Source of the DNA: Apostichopus japonicus
Taxonomy: Eukaryota; Echinodermata; Holothuroidea; Aspidochirotida; Stichopodidae
Length of the DNA: 64,000 nt
Direction of reading: 5' to 3'
NCBI RefSeq assembly: GCF_037975245.1
Contig: NC_092562.1
Span: forward strand, 25,355,054 to 25,419,053
Shown: positions 21,901 through 34,984 of the stretch, piece after piece
How positions within the stretch are numbered: position 1 is the first letter of the stretch
Layout: each line of letters begins with the position of its first letter
Position numbers and translations under genes: made by a program
Notes under the pieces: model-generated
Databases searched by the model: none
What the model was told of the DNA's origin: nothing
What the model saw: only the letters and a program-made list of their open reading frames with translations

Positions 21901-23270
21901 TGCTTTTACAAAGCTGAGTGGGATTATACATTATACATTCTAAACCACGTACATGTATACCATCTAGGTGTTAATTACAGTTGCCTAGACAACCATCTAT
22001 AGTCAGCAGGTTATGCTAGCGCAATTGTGCTGTAATACTAAGATTGGCAAACATGCTTTTAGAAAATGTAACAGCTGTTGTATTGAGCAATCATGTTATT
22101 GTTTAAAATTGGACAATGATTTAAAAGGCACATCTTTAAACTGGTGTAGGATTTTGTTTCTTGTAGCAAGATATAAGATACTAAAATAAGAAACTATATT
22201 ATTATTATTATTATTGTTACTACTACTTCTATTATCATTATAACTGTTTGGTTAATATGAATGTCTCTTCTACGCTTCCATGTATCTTACTCACATCATC
22301 GCAACCGACCTAACATATTTCACAGTAAAAGTGGATGTGGACTCTTCTGATATACGATGTACGGTACTATTCCCCAAGTTGGCGCAGTTGTTGGTTATCT
22401 AATAGTTTGTTTTATTCCCGCCTTCGGGATTTTCCTCACTTCAGGATTACATTACTGTTGAAGTAAAGATAAGATGATTCACAGAAATAATACAACAACA
22501 AACAAGAGCAGTAACACAGCAGAAACTCAGCTAAGCTTTTATTTGAGAAGTTTGTTTTGATTGGCAATATATTTCGGAGCAGTTTATCCAATAAGACATA
22601 CGCTGGACAACGGTGTCATTTCCTTCCCTTAAATTTTAATTGTATCTGCCTTATGCCCCTTCTTAGAAGCCATAGTTTTGTTAACAATGTTAGAAAGTTG
22701 TAAACATTAGCTTTCAAAACTAAAATATAAAGGTAAATTAGTATTTTATCTTTATTAAAATAAACAATGATAAAAGTTTTTGGTAAATTTGAAGAGCCAA
22801 AAGGCTGTGTTTTTGAATACTTGACATGCAGAGCTGCCATTGTAGTATCTTTAAACCATCCTGAAAACTGTATTGATGGTTGATGGATGACATCTTTGTA
22901 ACACAATTTTGCTGACAATGTTATCCGTAAGATATCTTGAAAAAGTTGTGTTTATATGAATTCTGCAGATACTGTTCACCCTTGATGAGTTTTGAGCTCA
23001 CAAACATGAGTATGTTTATACTTTTATACTCAAACTGACACCTTATCATGGAAGTAGGATACTTGTTAATGTTACATTTCTCACACCTCCCCCCCCCCTC
23101 CCATCCCTCCCCCTCTCACTCTCCTTCACTATTATAGCTATTCCTCATCCTCATTCTTCTCTAAAGATCGACTCATTTATAAGTATATGGCCAAGAAAAG
23201 AAAGTTCAACTGTATGGAACTGATTTTGTATTCGTTTAACTACATCAATCTTGTATATGTTAAGTGTAGA
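21901..23270. other. Right end of unit 1, gene-free
   Basis: Resumes homology with units 3 and 4 after a small ATT repeat at 22198-22216, and includes the inverted-looking TCCCGCCTTCGGGA at about 22417. A minus frame at 22616-22918 has relatives in the other units but changes freely and is not called a gene. Ends in C-runs near 23090. Confidence 0.55.
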
Positions 23271-23830
23271 CCCACCTTGATTTCGGTTCTGATTTGAGAG
23301 GTGGCATACTCTATACATACAGTCTATTCAATCCACCCTAGTGTTTTCTTTCAGGGAAAGTACTTATACAAAGAAAAACAGGAGATTATGTTAACATTTA
23401 AAATTTCTATATGTTATGCTTATTGTGCTTGGATGTCAGAGTACACGAATGGAAGTACACGTGGTGCAATAATTGTTGCAATTGGGGCAATTATAGACCA
23501 CTCCACGCCTCCTTACTACTGCGTGAAGAAGTATGTTTTACAAGTGAAGAAAACGTCAGGCCGTCATAGCAAAAATATTCATTGTCATGATTCGCAAAAA
23601 TTGAAGGGGTGCGAATTGCCAGCTTATCAGCTATCCAGTGAAGGGTAGGGTTAAGCTAGTGAGAACTTTAAAAAGGACGTATAGATACCATATTATACGT
23701 TGAAGATTTAGTGTTTAAGCCGATGCATCTATATTTTGGATTATGCTACCTGAAACCGACATGGTATTGATCGTTTGAGACAGACGGGGTGGAGTGGGGT
23801 GGGGGAAGACTTAAAGAGAGGGGGCGTATC
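23271..23830. repeat. Boundary repeat R, unit 2
   Basis: A complete R copy from CCCACCTTGATTTCGG to GGATTATGCTACCTGA, followed by the G-rich GACGGGGTGGAGTGG block. A diverged relative lies inside the CACTG element at 31281-31742. Confidence 0.8.
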
Positions 23831-25434
23831 ACACCTGCCCCTGGTTGCTTCCCTATAGCTGCATGTGCATAACGACCGCACTATCGTATCTTACGGTGTC
23901 TCTTTTAAGTATTGTAAAGTGTTCTCCCCTTGTAATTTTTTCCTTCTCTTTATCGACCATTGCCATCGCTATTTATTATCGCATCCAATTTACAATTGCC
24001 AGATTTTGCTGATTAATTTAACCGAGTCTTTCCGGGTAGGGTAGTGAGAGGTGCTCCTTACGATAGTCTCACTTACCATGCTAACATCTGCTTAATGTAG
24101 TCGTCCACAGATCGGATATACTTTTCAATTATCAAAGTAAAGTTCATACGGCATTTTGTATTTGGTACTTCTATGTTTTTATTGGGCAATGAACTTGATA
24201 AGAAAAGTTATAACGATAACAATGATGATATCTTTTAAAGATGACATTTACGACAAATTAAATGAAAATGAAATATATCAAACTGCAGAACCATCTATGC
24301 TAATGGACATAATTTTGACTTCGCGGAAAAAAATCGACTATGTTGAGACAGAATATATGAGGTTAAATAATTGTTATGACAGCATAAATTGATCTTTTAT
24401 GACAGTCAATTTTTACGACATACTGTGTTATAACAAAATTATTGACCAATTTGTTTCGTGAGAAGCAGTAATCTGTAATGACAAAATGAAACCAGAAAGC
24501 CAGTAAGCTTTGTAATTCCTTGCCATACGCTTTGCTCAAAATTTCCACATCACTATCAGACTAATAAAAAGCAAGTGAGTTAAATTTGTCCAAGAATTAA
24601 GTGAGAACCAGAAAAGATCAGAGATTTCTAGCCCTGGTATGTATCACTCACTTGTGGGCATCGACCAGTTAATTCACTGGTAAGGATTTAACAGTATATA
24701 ATTTTTAATCCAAAATGTTTCAATCCAGAAAGAACAGTATTGTTATGTGAAATATATACATAGATTTATAAGTAAAAGGAACTGTCTTTTACCAGTTGTG
24801 AGCAAGCAAATCATCTCTGACACCAACCATCCCTTGAATAATTGTTATTAATGAACGAGAGTTATATAATACATTCTTTATACACTGTGAAATATTTTCA
24901 CAACCCAATGTCATAGCAAAAGCCATCTAGTATAAATCACAGAGAAACCATTTGAGATAACCTGTTCTCCTCGTTAAGCTCGGAGGGTGAAACTGATAAG
25001 GGCCTGCCTGAGTGTGCTTAAAGCAAGACTATCAACTCTCTGAAGCAGAGTTCATTCCTTGGAAGGCTGTATGACTTCTAAAGATCCCCTTCACAAAACT
25101 AAACTGAACAGAATTGACCATACTATATTCACCAAACGAAAATCCTAGTATTGGAGAATTCACAGATTAATTGTAGCTTTAATTTCGGAGTTATCGTGTT
25201 TATAATGTTTTCAGAATTTGACACCTGTTGACCTCTTTTGATCTTGCACTCACCAAGCTGGACTACGTATGAGGTTCAACAAAGATGTGCTTTTTTGAGC
25301 TATCGTGTTTACAAGATTTTCAATCTTTGACTTGAACGTTGACCGCAAATGACCATTGAACTTCACAGAAAACATTAAGTTTCTTGTACTCAATAAGAAC
25401 CACATACCAAGTATCAAGTTAAGCCAACGCGAAC

Positions 25435-25510
<76 letters not shown>

Positions 25511-26336
25511 CGTTTTGATAGAATCAATAATCAACTCTATAACATCAATGGTGTTGTGGCTCGATGAATGTTTACGAAGTGACTTAATTGTACAAACTAT
25601 CACGTGTCAAACACCAGTTTTCTACTGTTTTGCTGCTTCATATAAGCAGTTTCACCTACCGTTCGCTTAAATTAGGCACTAAAATGTGCGACTGCCTCTA
25701 AGCTGACAAGAACAATTCGCCCTACGTTCGTTCTCGTCAGTAAAAATACAGCAACGCTGAAGTGTCTTCATTAGCGGTTTTATTTTAGTGTAGTTGTTTC
25801 TTTTTCTTCTTTTTCCTTTTTTTCATTAAACTGTTGTTTGAATTTTTTTAAACTAGAAAATCCCACAATATTAACAAAAAACAAATCTTTCTGGTAGACC
25901 AAAACTTCAAGCTTTTTGAAGTTTTTACTCGAGAATCTGTTGCTTGTCAGAACACCTAATTTCTTCCTTCAGATTATGGACGCTTGTCTGTTACATCCAT
26001 AGTATATACTTCCTTTGGAGGTGAAACTTTTTATGAGATTTTGCTGAGGCTTTCCTTTGAAAGACAATGACACTTACCCCAGTTCCCACTTTTAAAAGCA
26101 CCAAATAGTGCAAGTTGGGACAATATATACCCATTATGACATAATCTTCTATTTAATTAACATCAAATCTTCGCACAGTTCGACCACTGGGCTCACTTAT
26201 CTACAGGCAATGTATTTGGTACACTGAGAAAAATTATGACATTGTTTGACCTTAACCAGACAAAAAAAGCTAAGTGTCGGTCAAAAAGAGATACTAAGAC
26301 TGCTGAGAGAAATAATTATGAACCGTAACTTATTTC
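23831..26336. other. Unit 2 flank downstream of TRIM-B, gene-free
   Basis: Colinear with the unit 1 flank but of type 2: it has the TATGAGG stretch near 25268, like units 3 and 5. It includes a (TAA)n tract. Compared with unit 1 it lost about 237 bp just before the microsatellite, between two copies of TTTCATGT. Confidence 0.6.
25434..25509. repeat. (TAA)n microsatellite
   Basis: About 25 uninterrupted TAA units. Poly-isoleucine frames across it are not genes. Here the flank lacks a piece present in units 1, 3, 4 and 5 (AAACGGTGTTTACAAG and the following CACACACAC stretch). Confidence 0.95.
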
Positions 26337-26340
26337 ATGT

Positions 26341-26406
26341 ATGTATATGTATGTATATATATATATATATATACATATATATGTGTGCGTGTGCGTGTGT
26401 GTGTAT
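26341..26406. repeat. (TA)n(TG)n microsatellite below TRIM-B
   Basis: Shortened tract following the 8-bp junction TTTCATGT at 26333-26340. It lies about 105-170 bp past the TRIM-B stop. Confidence 0.9.
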
Positions 26407-26510
26407 ATAAATATATGCATACGTTTGAAAGTCAATTTAGTGGTGCAACCCTGATGATGTTATCATCTCTAGTTAAGACCTTTCATTATCCTTTAAATTA
26501 TTTGGGGTAT

Positions 26511-28697
26511 TCATTCCTCCGCTATCAGCCTAAAGCTGTAGAGTTTTGCAGAATTTCTTGAAGCAATTACGAGGCGTTCTGTGCCATCAACGTCAAATGT
26601 GGTCAGAGAGACATTCTTAAAATTTGCCAGTGGTAGTATAGATAGTATCTGTCGGCCATCTTTGCTATACTGTGCCAGGAAAGTTTTAGTAGTATCTGAC
26701 CATAACATATAAATGAAATCCTTTTTGTCTATACACACACCTAACGCAGCATTTGCATTAAGATCTGGTTTGGCCAATTCTAATCCGAATTCGAGTACGA
26801 TTTTATTTTTCTGTCCCTCCATGGTGATTGCATGGGCGCCATTTCCATGACATACCAGAAGATAACCACCATGTACTGCGATATCATTCACGACACCGAA
26901 TACGCCACCTGTTACTTCCACGGTGTGACTGTATTTCAGCTGATGATCAAAAATTAAGAAATTCTTACCGTTATCCCCCAAACAAACAATGATTCGATTT
27001 TTGTCAGGATCGTAAGCTACACACAACATACGCTTCCCGGTTGTAACAACGTTATCGATGTACTTCCTGCTGTATGAATCATCACGAACATCGTAGATAC
27101 CGATTTCATTGGGTGCACAAACCGTCACGACTTGATGCTCGGATAAGTAACAACAATAACGATTGGTGCAGTTGACTTTGTATCTTCTTGTCATCTGGTC
27201 TTGCTTTTGTATTTTTCCTTTGCTGTTGATGACGGTGATATGTGAATAATTATCTGGTGCAGTACCAGATGTGACCATATTTCCATCACTGGTTTGTGTG
27301 ATGCTATCAATCAGATACTGACCTATAACTGATGTATCAATATGAGCAGCAGCTTGCTTAGCAACAAATTCTTCAAAATCGATTAAATACTCTTGATCGA
27401 CAATAACCTTTACCTTCCCCCAAACCACTTTCGTTACATCAAAAGTAAAATCAGATAATAATTCTAACTGTGGAAATTCTTGTTCCATTTCTTTTACTAG
27501 GGCGTCACTGGCTGTCCTGATGTAAGGGATGCACTGAGAATCCGACCAATCGTCTTTAGAAGCAAGAATAGATGAAGTTGTCGCTGTGAAATTCTCGTAC
27601 CTTTCAATAATCTGTTCACAATAATCCAAGATATCTTGAAGTTCATTTTCCTTCTGCCTTGTTAGTAGTTCTTTTTCCGCCGACAGTTCCTTTAAATTTC
27701 CATCAAAATTCTCCAGTTTTATTTTGCATTTAGCTTCGATTTTATCGTGTTCTGCTTGCACTTCTTGAGATTCTTGGTCATATTTCTGATCCAAGTTTGT
27801 CATCTCGTTTTCAAATTTGACCCTTAGTTGACATTTCTCCTGTTCTCTTCTGTTTTCTACGTCTTTTAACATTCTTTCTCTCTCAGTATTGTTTAGTTTG
27901 TCTTTAATCTCGTTAACATTGTGTTCGTATTGAATTTGCAACTATTCGGATTTATCTTTTACATTCTCCCTTAGCTTCTGCGTAGCAGCTTTAACCCTAG
28001 TTGGTAACTCATACAACTTTTTTTCATTTTTGGTAATGTCCAAAAGCTTTGCCTCCAGTAACTCCCTTTCACTCTTCGCTAACTCACCTACATCAAGCAG
28101 GTCGTGACCTTTGTGCATACCGGTGACACAGGTCACGCAAATCGCTACACCTCCACATGTACTACAACATAACTGTGCCCTTTCTGTCACGTGATCAGCA
28201 CACATGGTATCTACCGTAAATGGTGATATTGTTTCCGAACTCAAGTTCTTTTCTTTGATGGTTTCCAAGTTCAGAGTGTGTGGTTGGTGATCTTGAAACA
28301 TCCCGAAAGTTAGGTGAATCTGAAAACATTCTTGACATAAAAATTGGTCACACTTAAAGCAGTATGTTGGTGTTGTTGATTCCTTAGAACAGCTAACACA
28401 TAACTGCTTTTGATCTTTATTTACGAATGAGTCTTGTAATTTGTTCAACAGCAGCCTACTCGTCATATGAAGATCAGTCTTAAATCCATCCACACCGTTT
28501 TCAGGAATTTCACAATCCTGTTTACATACTGAACATTTAAACATCCCTTCGCTTGCTGATTGAATGACTGATGTCAAGCAATCCTTACAATATCGATGAA
28601 GACATGGTAACAGTTTCGGATCTTTAAGTTGATCCGAACAAACAGGGCACTGGCAAACAGTCTCTGTCATGTCCTTGGAAGGTGTAGAGGATGCCAT
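26511..28697 (-). pseudogene. TRIM-B: TRIM E3 ligase copy with premature stop
   Basis: Nearly identical to TRIM-A through RING, both B-boxes, coiled coil and C-terminal propeller-like region. One AAG lysine codon in the coiled coil has become TAG (minus strand 27944-27942), after about 251 codons. A truncated product would keep RING and B-boxes but lose most of the coiled coil and the C-terminus. One extra glycine codon is present in the propeller region (VCLGDNGKNF). The remaining frame is otherwise open to the normal stop, so the break is recent or the codon is read through. The gene also has a 4.2-kb element inserted 282 bp upstream of its start. A dominant-negative short TRIM is conceivable but unproven. 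Confidence 0.85.
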
Positions 28698-28794
28698 TGT
28701 TTCCGATGGAGGATGGCTTTTCTCTAGAAAATGAGCAGAAAAGGTACATGATGTAATTAGCATTTATTTACAAATAGCAAACGAGTGATGGCGT

Positions 28795-28802
28795 CTATAT
28801 AG
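28795..28802 (-). promoter_or_regulatory. Conserved TATA-like box of TRIM-B
   Basis: CTATATAG, 98 nt before the start codon, as in the other copies. It lies between the gene and the CACTG element, so the core promoter is still attached. Confidence 0.45.
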
Positions 28803-30897
28803 TTAAGAAGACATCTATACTCGAATAAATCCCTTGAAAAGAAACATTGACTACATTATTTTACAAAAGAACAAAGAAAAGATATATACTACAATATTTC
28901 TCGTAAGTCGATAGTATGAAATATGAAACATAAATATCATGCAGACAGGTACCAGTAGAGGGAATCATTAAGGGCATGCACTGTAAACATTAGTTAGTCA
29001 CGAATGGCGAAAATCTAGTCACAGTGACTAGAGTTAGCTAGTCATTACCAATTCGTTAGTTGCAGACCAATTTGCATGGTCGTTCGACTAACATAAATTA
29101 GTCACATAAATTTGTACGAACTTTGTTGACACTCACTATGCATGTCATGTATGTAAGCGTGACGAGAATATTCTAGTCTTCTGTTTGTTTACTTTCTATA
29201 ACCTTCAGCTTTGACCAATGACGTCATAATTTTTATCCAATCATCGTACCGTAGAATACCGTGTGCTCAGCTGATCAGAGATCAAAAATTCAGACGACGG
29301 CCGGCGATTACATATATACTGTATGCACGTACGTGGTACGTCGTACGTCGTACATTGCGGCCATTACCTAACTGCAGATAGAACAGGGCCATCAACACAA
29401 TAAGAAGATTCTTAATCATTTAACAAATTGTCAGAAGCAGTTTCAAAATGTGGTCAGTTAGGTAAGTTCAATCACAACTGAAATTCTAATAAATAATAAT
29501 TGACACAATTGACATAATGTTCAAAGAAGGTTTGAATATCCGCGATATGTTTGGCTGGAAAGTATGGGTAAAATTATAACGTTAGGCCATAGCAAGCAAA
29601 ACTGTGGCTAACGCTAGGACGAAGCTAGGCTAGGAGTTTAGTCTACCTAGTGTAGCCCACATGCGCTGGTAGATGTATAGTACTATAGAAGCAGTTATAC
29701 ACACTTATATGACATATTTTATATAAATGTGTATTATTAGCTAGTATACTAGGCCTATATTCTATAATGTTACGAGCGCCTGTGGTGTAGGCTAGCATAC
29801 GTCAAGTTTCTAGACACTTCGTCGACCACCAACCCGGTCTGCATTTCGTGCACTCTGAACTGAAGATCTTTGGAGTGGTACTTACCTTCTGCTCTAGTAC
29901 ATGGTACAAAGTACATGGCACTCATATTTTAGGTTATTTTTGATAAAGTTGGAAGTACCTGGTGTTTAACTTAGAACAAAAACTCAGTTTCAATGCATGA
30001 AATACCCATAATGTTGTTAGCTTAGGCCTCAGGTTCATAGTGGCGCTATGTTAGTATCCTTCTTCCTAGACCAAGTCTACACCAGCTGTAGCACAATGTT
30101 GTAGGGTTCTGTATCCTAAGTGGAGTGGCTGCTGAGTGCTAATACCCTGGACAGAGAATGTTTTGAGTCTTATTTAGCAAATAATCCACAAAGGTATGCA
30201 TTTTCTGCTCCTGCATATGTGCATCAAGGGGTTTTGAGCCTACTCAGCCTATCATTAATTTTCTGTTGTTTGTCAATTTTCAGAGAAAGTTGATGAGCCA
30301 AGTCCTCAGCATTCACAGCTATATACTTTGAATGGTTGTGGTATCAATGGACTCAACTGGTTAGATGAGGTAACAACAAATTCCAAACAACTCTGACAGC
30401 AGAAATAGATATCCTGATACTTCCAAGGGAGATCTACTGTAGTAACTATAGGAACCAGTGCTTGCCACCCATGGAGAATAAGGTAATTTGACGTTGTTGT
30501 TCTTTGACGAGCAACAAATTTGAATGTTTTATCACAAATTATGCCCCCTATCTACCTCTTGTCCCCTACACCTGTCTTTAATACATTGTAACAAACTATG
30601 GATAAACCTTTAAATGGACTGGATATGTTATTGAGGTGAACTGTGTATTTAGATAGCATTTCAGTAAGCTTTCCTTTAGACTACTGTACATACTGTTACA
30701 GTTAGGCTGTGGTTTACAAATCCCAATGATCCAGTTTTGGCAAAGAACACCTTCAATTCTCTTATTCTAAGTAACTTAACAGTTGCACTGAAGTGACAGG
30801 CAATATCAGTTTAACATGTTCCAAACAGTTCAGGAATACATTGGGGTATGTCCTGTAGGTCAGTTTGGGAGGAATCAACTGAGCTAAACAAAAGTAG

Positions 30898-31164
30898 TTT
30901 TCAATATCATCACATTTCAGAGCCAAAGACGGAAAAGCCCTCCCCGCTGACCCTTCTCTGGATGATGTTGCTGCAGGTATGGCAAGCCAGACCAAGTGGA
31001 CTGTGATCCAGATACCAATAAAACCTGCAAGAATCATAAATGCACCCAACTTGGTCAAGTTTATCAAAATTGGTGACTGGAAATGTTGTTGCAGACGTAG
31101 ACCTGGTTACTGCTTACACAGTATTGCTCATATGTGTATTTACACACTGCACAGTGCATACTGA
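30898..31164 (+). other. Possible exon/ORF inside the CACTG element
   Basis: An open frame of 88 codons whose body (AKDGKALPADPSLDD, then VAAGMASQTKW) starts right after an acceptor-like TTTCAG at 30920. It has a donor-like GTATGG at 30976. It could be an exon of a captured host gene or of the element's own gene. I do not recognise the family. An overlapping minus frame (30762-31067) is equally open, so coding is unproven. Confidence 0.25.
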
Positions 31165-31280
31165 AATCTCTGAAAAGACATCTTTATGGACCAAAAATTA
31201 TAATTGCATTTAAATGTGTTGTGGTTTATATTGTGACGACTATAAAAAGTATCATTTTGGTATGAAAAAAAATTAATCTC

Positions 31281-31742
31281 TCACTTAAGTTGGCATACTC
31301 CTATTAGAGTCTATATCCATTCCTTCGATTGTTCTCCTTCAGGAAAAGTGCCAAAAAGCAGCGGGGAACATCTTTTTTGACCTGTTATCAATCATAATAT
31401 AGTTTTTTGTGGCTTGCATGTTGAAGAGCATGAATGTACATGTGGTGAGAAAATTGAGGCCGTTTTAGACCCCTTTAGGCTTCCCAGGAGCAGCGTAGGA
31501 AAATTGTTTACCTCTGAGTGAAGAGGTTTGTTTACAAGTGACGAAAACTTCCGGCTCGAATAGCAAAAAATCTACATGGTCATGATACAGAAAATTGTTA
31601 GTGCCCTGAAAGGCCAACTTGTCAGCTATCCGGTGATAGGTAGCATTTAGCTAGTGAAAACTTCTATCTAGACTTAGAGACCACATTACTTTTGTGATTT
31701 AGTGTGTAAGTCAATGGGGCTTTAAATGGGCTTATGCTACCT
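31281..31742 (+). repeat. Diverged boundary repeat R inside the transposon
   Basis: Keeps the order of R landmarks: TTGGCATACTCCTATTAGAG, the TCAGGAAAAGT block, TTCCCAGGAGCAGCGTA, GAAGAGGTTTGTTTACAAGT, CAGCTATCCGGTGATAGGTA, and a TTATGCTACCTTAA end. It is clearly more diverged than the R copies of units 2-5 are from one another. Confidence 0.7.
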
Positions 31743-33194
31743 TAAGTTACATATAAGGAACAATCTGTGATATATAGTGCGCATTATGCAATCACTGAAA
31801 TAACCACAGTACGTAAAGACATAGAGAAGTTGTGGCGGAATGGTTGGGCACTGAACACATGATTCCATGATCGTAGGTTCATGTACCAACCTGGTCGATA
31901 CGTATGTATCTTTAATGAAGACACTTAATCTCAATTGCCGCTCTTTACTCAGGTGTATAGGGTACCCTGGGAGGTAATTCAAAAATATAGCATTTGCACC
32001 GCTTCATGGCTGCAATGATATGGGATGTCCCCTGGGGAACATGTAGCTGTAGCTCAGCATTGTTTCTACCATTCAAGACATAACTTATAGTTTGTGATAA
32101 AGTACTTCTAGAAATGTTTTACCTACTTTGTTTTCTGTTCCACCCTAATGTTGCGTCAAGGATAATAACATATTCAACTTACATGTTCTGCATTAATATT
32201 GTACCATCACATCCATGGTCAGAAACTGATAATAATATCACTTCCAAGTTCCTAATTCGAGATGAAGATTATAAGGATATTTTCTGGCCCTTTTTAACAG
32301 CTAAGGTCATATAGAGCTACTCAAGGCCTTTTTATACCATTTGATTTGACATGGGGTATTATTTTTATAAATAAATTTATAAATATGATATATTATTTTG
32401 TGTATATTAAATATATGTTATGTATATTTAAATATTAATTAAGATAATTTATTTGGCTAAACTTCTATTTTTATATTTGAGCTGTGTACTCGCAATTTTT
32501 CCCTTTGTCTGCCCACATCTCTTCCATGCTGCTATTTTGATGAAACTGATGGAGCCCATAATGATGCATGGTCAGTGGACAATGAGGGTCTTTAAGAAAT
32601 TGTAGGTATAGGTCATCAGGGGTTCTAATTGTTTGAAAACTGTTGAACACTGCCGACTTAATGGCTTAGGAGCATTTCAAAGTAATCCCATAAGTATTCT
32701 CAAGATGTTTTGTGGGAAAAGAGTTTGACAATTTTGTAAAAATAAGTTTTCCCAATTTTCCCATAAATATTTATTTTAGTTTTAAATGTTCTTTAACCTT
32801 TAGTGTTTGTTACTGTTCTTTATGAGATGACTTTTAAATGGTATGTTTATTTGTCACATTTTGCATTAATACTGAATGTTAATAAAAATTACCATGAAAC
32901 TTACAATGTGTGTCACTATCTTATTTCTTAACTAATCAGTACTTAATCTAAAACTAGTCTTGTGACCTAAATAAGTAGTCACAGTTGCAATGACTAATAT
33001 TTTTGGTCACTGGACTAAGCTTTGGTCGATAGAGGCATCGTAGTAGGACTAATTTTAATTAGTCAGAAAACTCAATTTAATTAGTCACAAAACTAATGTT
33101 ATATAGTCAAATGACTAGAAAAAACTGGTCGATAGAGACATCGTTGTGACTAATATTTTTTTAGTCATATTGACTAACTATTGTTTACAGTGTG

Positions 33195-34775
33195 TGGATG
33201 ACTGAACAACATGATATTGAATACAGCACCGTTTTTCCATGTCCTTTTCTTTCTTGTTCTGACATTGCAACTGCAAAGTTTCCGTAACATCCCAAGTGAC
33301 ACATAACGTTCGCAAGTGACAAAGACAATAAGACTATATACCGTGTTGCTTATAAAAAACGTATCATATTGTCAAGTAAAGTTATTATAATGTTATAACG
33401 ATGCTACTATCAACGTTTCTACGTTACTTTGTAACAACTAATGTCTATAACATTGTGCAAATATTTTCGCTGTAATCACGTTAAGAAAAGTATGGGATAA
33501 CCTTCTTATGACGTCACTCTTTATATGGGTAAAATTGATTGTGACGTCCCTATATTATTTGTTCAAGACAATTCCTCTTTATGAGCAGATATTTCCCTAT
33601 TGTGTCATGGGTTCCGTCGGAGTCTGTTACTTGCTTTAATTGTACGTGCCTTAGCCTAACCTTATAACTCTGATAGTTTGACAAATGAAATAAACCACAT
33701 TTTCCCTCATATTTCAAATATGATCATGTTTCAAATCTGCTCTAGTTTCCGAAATCGTATCTGGCAGTTTGATGGAATTTGGATAAACAGATAGTGAGGA
33801 ATATGTAACAATAGAAAGATCTTAGACGTTAGTTGTAATCACTATACGTTGGACAGAAAAAGTAAACAGTGTGATTCTTCCCGGCGATGAGATGTAGAGT
33901 TGAGATGGAAAGCAGAACAGATTTAGACAACCAAATACCGTGTTATTTGAGATCTAAATCTTTTCAATTATGCATCTTCTTTTTGCAATATATTTGACCA
34001 AAAGGGAATTCAAACAAGAAACATATAAGATTAGTGAAACGGTTCAGAATTCAGGACCCAACTTTGGAAAAATAAAATAAATTATCGAATCATATTTACA
34101 CATTCTGTCAAAGAGCTCAAATAATTTGCATAATGATACGTGATGATGAGTCTTACAATACTGTAAATGTAATTTCTAAGACCGTTTGATCCAATCACAC
34201 CAGGCATTTCAGTTTGAAGGCTAAAAACTAAAAACCTGGGCCACTACACCATATACAAGGGCTTACAAATTTACGCGGTATAGGCCTTGATTGTTAAGGT
34301 AACATGTATTGGCCCAAATTATGAAAGAACTTCACTCATGTTCAAACTTTCAAACATTCCAAATTTTACTTCCACTCTCTTGAATCAATCATGTGGGTAC
34401 CTTAATTTGTTTTAACTGTCCTAAATGTCTAGGAATAATGTGGTAGGTCAGTGGCGCAAGAAAAGAATACTTTTAAAACTTTCATCAACTTTAAGTGTGC
34501 TAAAGTTGGAGATCTATACCGAATATCTCATATATAATTCATATATAGTAATTTGGTGGTTCACTTGTCCGTGAGGTGGTGGTTCACTTGTATTATGACA
34601 AGGTAAAGAATTGAAATTAGCACCTGCCTCCAACACCTTCACTTCACGCATTATATTCGGGAATAGAATAGTCAGACCTTCCAAACCTGTTATTTCTATA
34701 ACTATTTGTTAGCAATTTTTAACATTGTTACAGTTTTTCAGCAACGCTGATGTCCGGATGGAGTTAGAGCTATAC
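33195..34775. other. TRIM-B upstream flank beyond the transposon
   Basis: Resumes the original upstream flank. The part from about 33677 to 34770 matches units 3 and 4 (49227-50370, 58797-59910) but is missing in unit 1, where the plus-strand Penelope-like insertion sits. No gene seen. Confidence 0.6.
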
Positions 34776-34778
34776 ACC

Positions 34779-34813
<35 letters not shown>

Positions 34814-34883
34814 ATATATAGATATATATATATAGATATATATATGTATATATAGATATATATAGATATATATATATATATAG
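34776..34883. repeat. Imperfect (TA)n tract
   Basis: TA runs with interspersed TATAGATA, leading into the decayed Penelope-like element. Confidence 0.85.
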
Positions 34884-34984
34884 GATTAACGGAAAATCTG
34901 TTAAACTATTCTGCATTTAGAGAAAGGCTGGATCTCGAGTGAGATACAATAATTAAATTAGGTAATTGATTGGAAGTAAAACAG

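Larger units (their letters stand above)
28977..33194. mobile_element. 4214-bp DNA transposon with CACTG ends
   Basis: The element spans 28979-33192. Both ends read CACTGTAAACA inward, followed by T or A and then TAGTTAGTCA, giving ~22-bp terminal inverted repeats with one mismatch. It is flanked by a TG dinucleotide duplication (28977-28978, 33193-33194). Units 1, 3 and 4 keep the empty site GGCATGTGG or GAGCATGTGG. The ends are dense in TAGTCA/TGACTA subterminal repeats, including the palindrome CTAGTCACAGTGACTAG at 29015-29031. CACTR ends, subterminal repeats and a short duplication point to the CMC (CACTA/Mirage/Chapaev) group. I recognise no transposase, so it is non-autonomous, decayed or carries unrecognised exons. 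Confidence 0.88.

Noticed and set aside
23301-23648. 115-codon plus frame in the boundary repeat (also 42668-43015)
   Set aside because: Open only in the two nearly identical R copies. The other R copies are interrupted by stops and indels, as expected for non-coding repeat DNA.
25436-25509. Poly-isoleucine frames over the (TAA)n tract
   Set aside because: Translation of a microsatellite.
26511-27941. A separate 476-codon gene downstream of the TRIM-B stop
   Set aside because: It is the continuation of the same TRIM reading frame after a nonsense codon, with no start signal of its own.
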